The notes under the pieces are model-generated. The model worked only from the letters and a program-made list of their open reading frames with translations, was not told the DNA's origin and made no database searches. Shown here piece by piece: positions 6,785 to 7,583 of a stretch of DNA of 7,583 nt (position 1 is the first letter of the stretch; each line of letters starts with the position of its first letter). Source of the stretch: an uncultured Ruminococcus sp. (lineage in GTDB: Bacteria; Bacillota; Clostridia; Oscillospirales; Ruminococcaceae); contig CAMWUF010000037.1 of the NCBI GenBank assembly GCA_947177375.1, positions 1 through 7,583 of the forward strand, written 5' to 3'. The translations under genes were made by a program, and so were the position numbers.

Positions 6785-7573
6785 ATGCGTAAAATTATGT
6801 TTTTTGACATTGATGGCACATTAATGGAAGATTCTAGTTCACATTATGTGCCAGAGAGTACTGTAAAAGCTTTGCAATTGGCAAGAAAAGCAGGTCATTT
6901 GCTATATGTCAATACTGGAAGACCTGTGATTAACGTTGACGAAGATGTTAGGGCATTAGGTTTTGACGGTTATATTTGCGGTTGTGGGACTTATATTGAA
7001 ATTGACAATCAAGAAGTGTTTTATCATACAAATGCTAAAAAAATTTGCTTGCAAATGGCACAGCTTGTACGTGATTGTAACGCTTCGCCCTTATATGAAC
7101 GCCGTGATGCATTTTATTTTGATAATCAAGCTGTTCAGCTCCCGTTTATTCAAGAATTGCGAAATATATTTAAAATGCAAGAAAAAAATATTTGGCGAAG
7201 TGTGCAAGATGAAGATTTTAGTTTTGATAAATTTGTGATTGCTTATGATGAACACACAGATTTAGAAAAATTTAAGGCTGGTATATCGCCGTATTTTGAA
7301 TTTATTGACAGGGGTTATGGCTTTGCAGAAATGACACAGAAAAATTATAGCAAACAAACTGGCATTGCTTATATTTTAAATTATTATCATATTGATAAAT
7401 CTAATGCTTATGCTATTGGTGATAGTTTAAATGATTTGCCTATGTTTGCAGGAGTTGGTACTTCGATTGCGATGGGCAATGGTGAAAAATTAATTCCTTA
7501 TGCAGATTATGTGACTTCTAATTTATGGCATGATGGTATTTATCAGGCATTAAAATATTTTGAATTTTTTTAA
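6785..7573 (+). CDS. Cof-type HAD phosphatase, candidate ARPP phosphatase
   Basis: A 262-residue haloacid dehalogenase superfamily hydrolase of the Cof/C2-cap type. Motif I is FFDIDGTL (6-13) with nucleophile D8 and acid D10. Motif II is T44 in VNTGRP. Motif III is probably K190 in KNYSKQTGIAYIL. Motif IV is AIGDSLNDLPMF (210-221) with D213 and D217. The cap lies at about 50-185. All catalytic residues are present. The gene starts one base after the ribH stop, and its ribosome binding site AGAAAGG (6772-6778) is inside ribH, so the two are translationally coupled. In B. subtilis, Cof-type HAD proteins (YcsE, YwtE, YitU) dephosphorylate the ribitylaminouracil phosphate intermediate, the one riboflavin step with no dedicated rib gene. 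This placement makes the same role likely here, though it is inferred from context. Homologues also act on sugar phosphates, PLP or FMN. Only ten bases follow the stop before the contig ends. Confidence 0.9.
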   Translation: MRKIMFFDIDGTLMEDSSSHYVPESTVKALQLARKAGHLLYVNTGRPVINVDEDVRALGFDGYICGCGTYIEIDNQEVFYHTNAKKICLQMAQLVRDCNASPLYERRDAFYFDNQAVQLPFIQELRNIFKMQEKNIWRSVQDEDFSFDKFVIAYDEHTDLEKFKAGISPYFEFIDRGYGFAEMTQKNYSKQTGIAYILNYYHIDKSNAYAIGDSLNDLPMFAGVGTSIAMGNGEKLIPYADYVTSNLWHDGIYQALKYFEFF

Positions 7574-7583
7574 ACAAAAAAAT

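Noticed and set aside
6963..7238. Alternative + strand frame within the HAD gene
   Set aside because: It overlaps the intact HAD coding sequence, lacks a ribosome binding site and encodes no recognisable protein.
7564..7583. Palindrome ATTTTTTT-AAAC-AAAAAAAT at the end of the window, considered as the operon terminator
   Set aside because: The stem is purely A-T, overlaps the last codons of the HAD gene, and has no following T-run before the sequence ends. It may be chance in AT-rich DNA; the real terminator is probably off the contig.

Overview
This is an AT-rich window (roughly one third G+C by eye). All genes lie on the + strand with short or overlapping junctions and good AGGAGG-type ribosome binding sites. 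That fits a Bacillota (Clostridia) genome. The Thr-rich TTTTTT-K-PP style extracellular linker and the overall protein flavour suggest a Ruminococcus-like gut bacterium, but this taxonomic guess is inference. The window looks like a complete draft contig: its first 101 bases are not biological, and it stops ten bases after the last stop codon.

Layout. Bases 1-101 are Illumina/Nextera read-through: homopolymer C and T, then P7 adapter, i7 index and transposase mosaic end. Genomic DNA starts at about base 102, inside a 5'-truncated AraC-family regulator. This overlaps by four bases a gene for a small membrane-anchored Thr-rich protein of unknown function. A perfect-consensus sigma-A-type promoter at 1395-1423 then drives an FMN riboswitch (1434-1543) and an intrinsic terminator (about 1575-1603). 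These control a riboflavin operon: ribD, ribE, ribBA, a class I SAM methyltransferase, an alpha/beta-hydrolase, ribH, and a Cof-type HAD phosphatase.

How the genes work together. The GTP cyclohydrolase II half of RibBA opens GTP. RibD deaminates and reduces the product to 5-amino-6-ribitylamino-uracil phosphate (ARPP). The terminal HAD protein is a good candidate for the often missing ARPP phosphatase. The DHBP synthase half of RibBA makes the four-carbon unit from ribulose 5-phosphate. RibH condenses the two precursors into lumazine, and RibE dismutates lumazine to riboflavin. With the HAD protein the operon would encode every step from GTP and ribulose 5-phosphate to riboflavin, switched off by FMN through the leader.

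The main oddities are the methyltransferase/hydrolase pair lodged between ribBA and ribH, the HAD gene coupled to ribH, and a possible long-range antiterminator in the leader. I see no mobile element, CRISPR array, tRNA or rRNA. The only sizeable gene-free stretch (1366-1626) is filled by the promoter, riboswitch and terminator.
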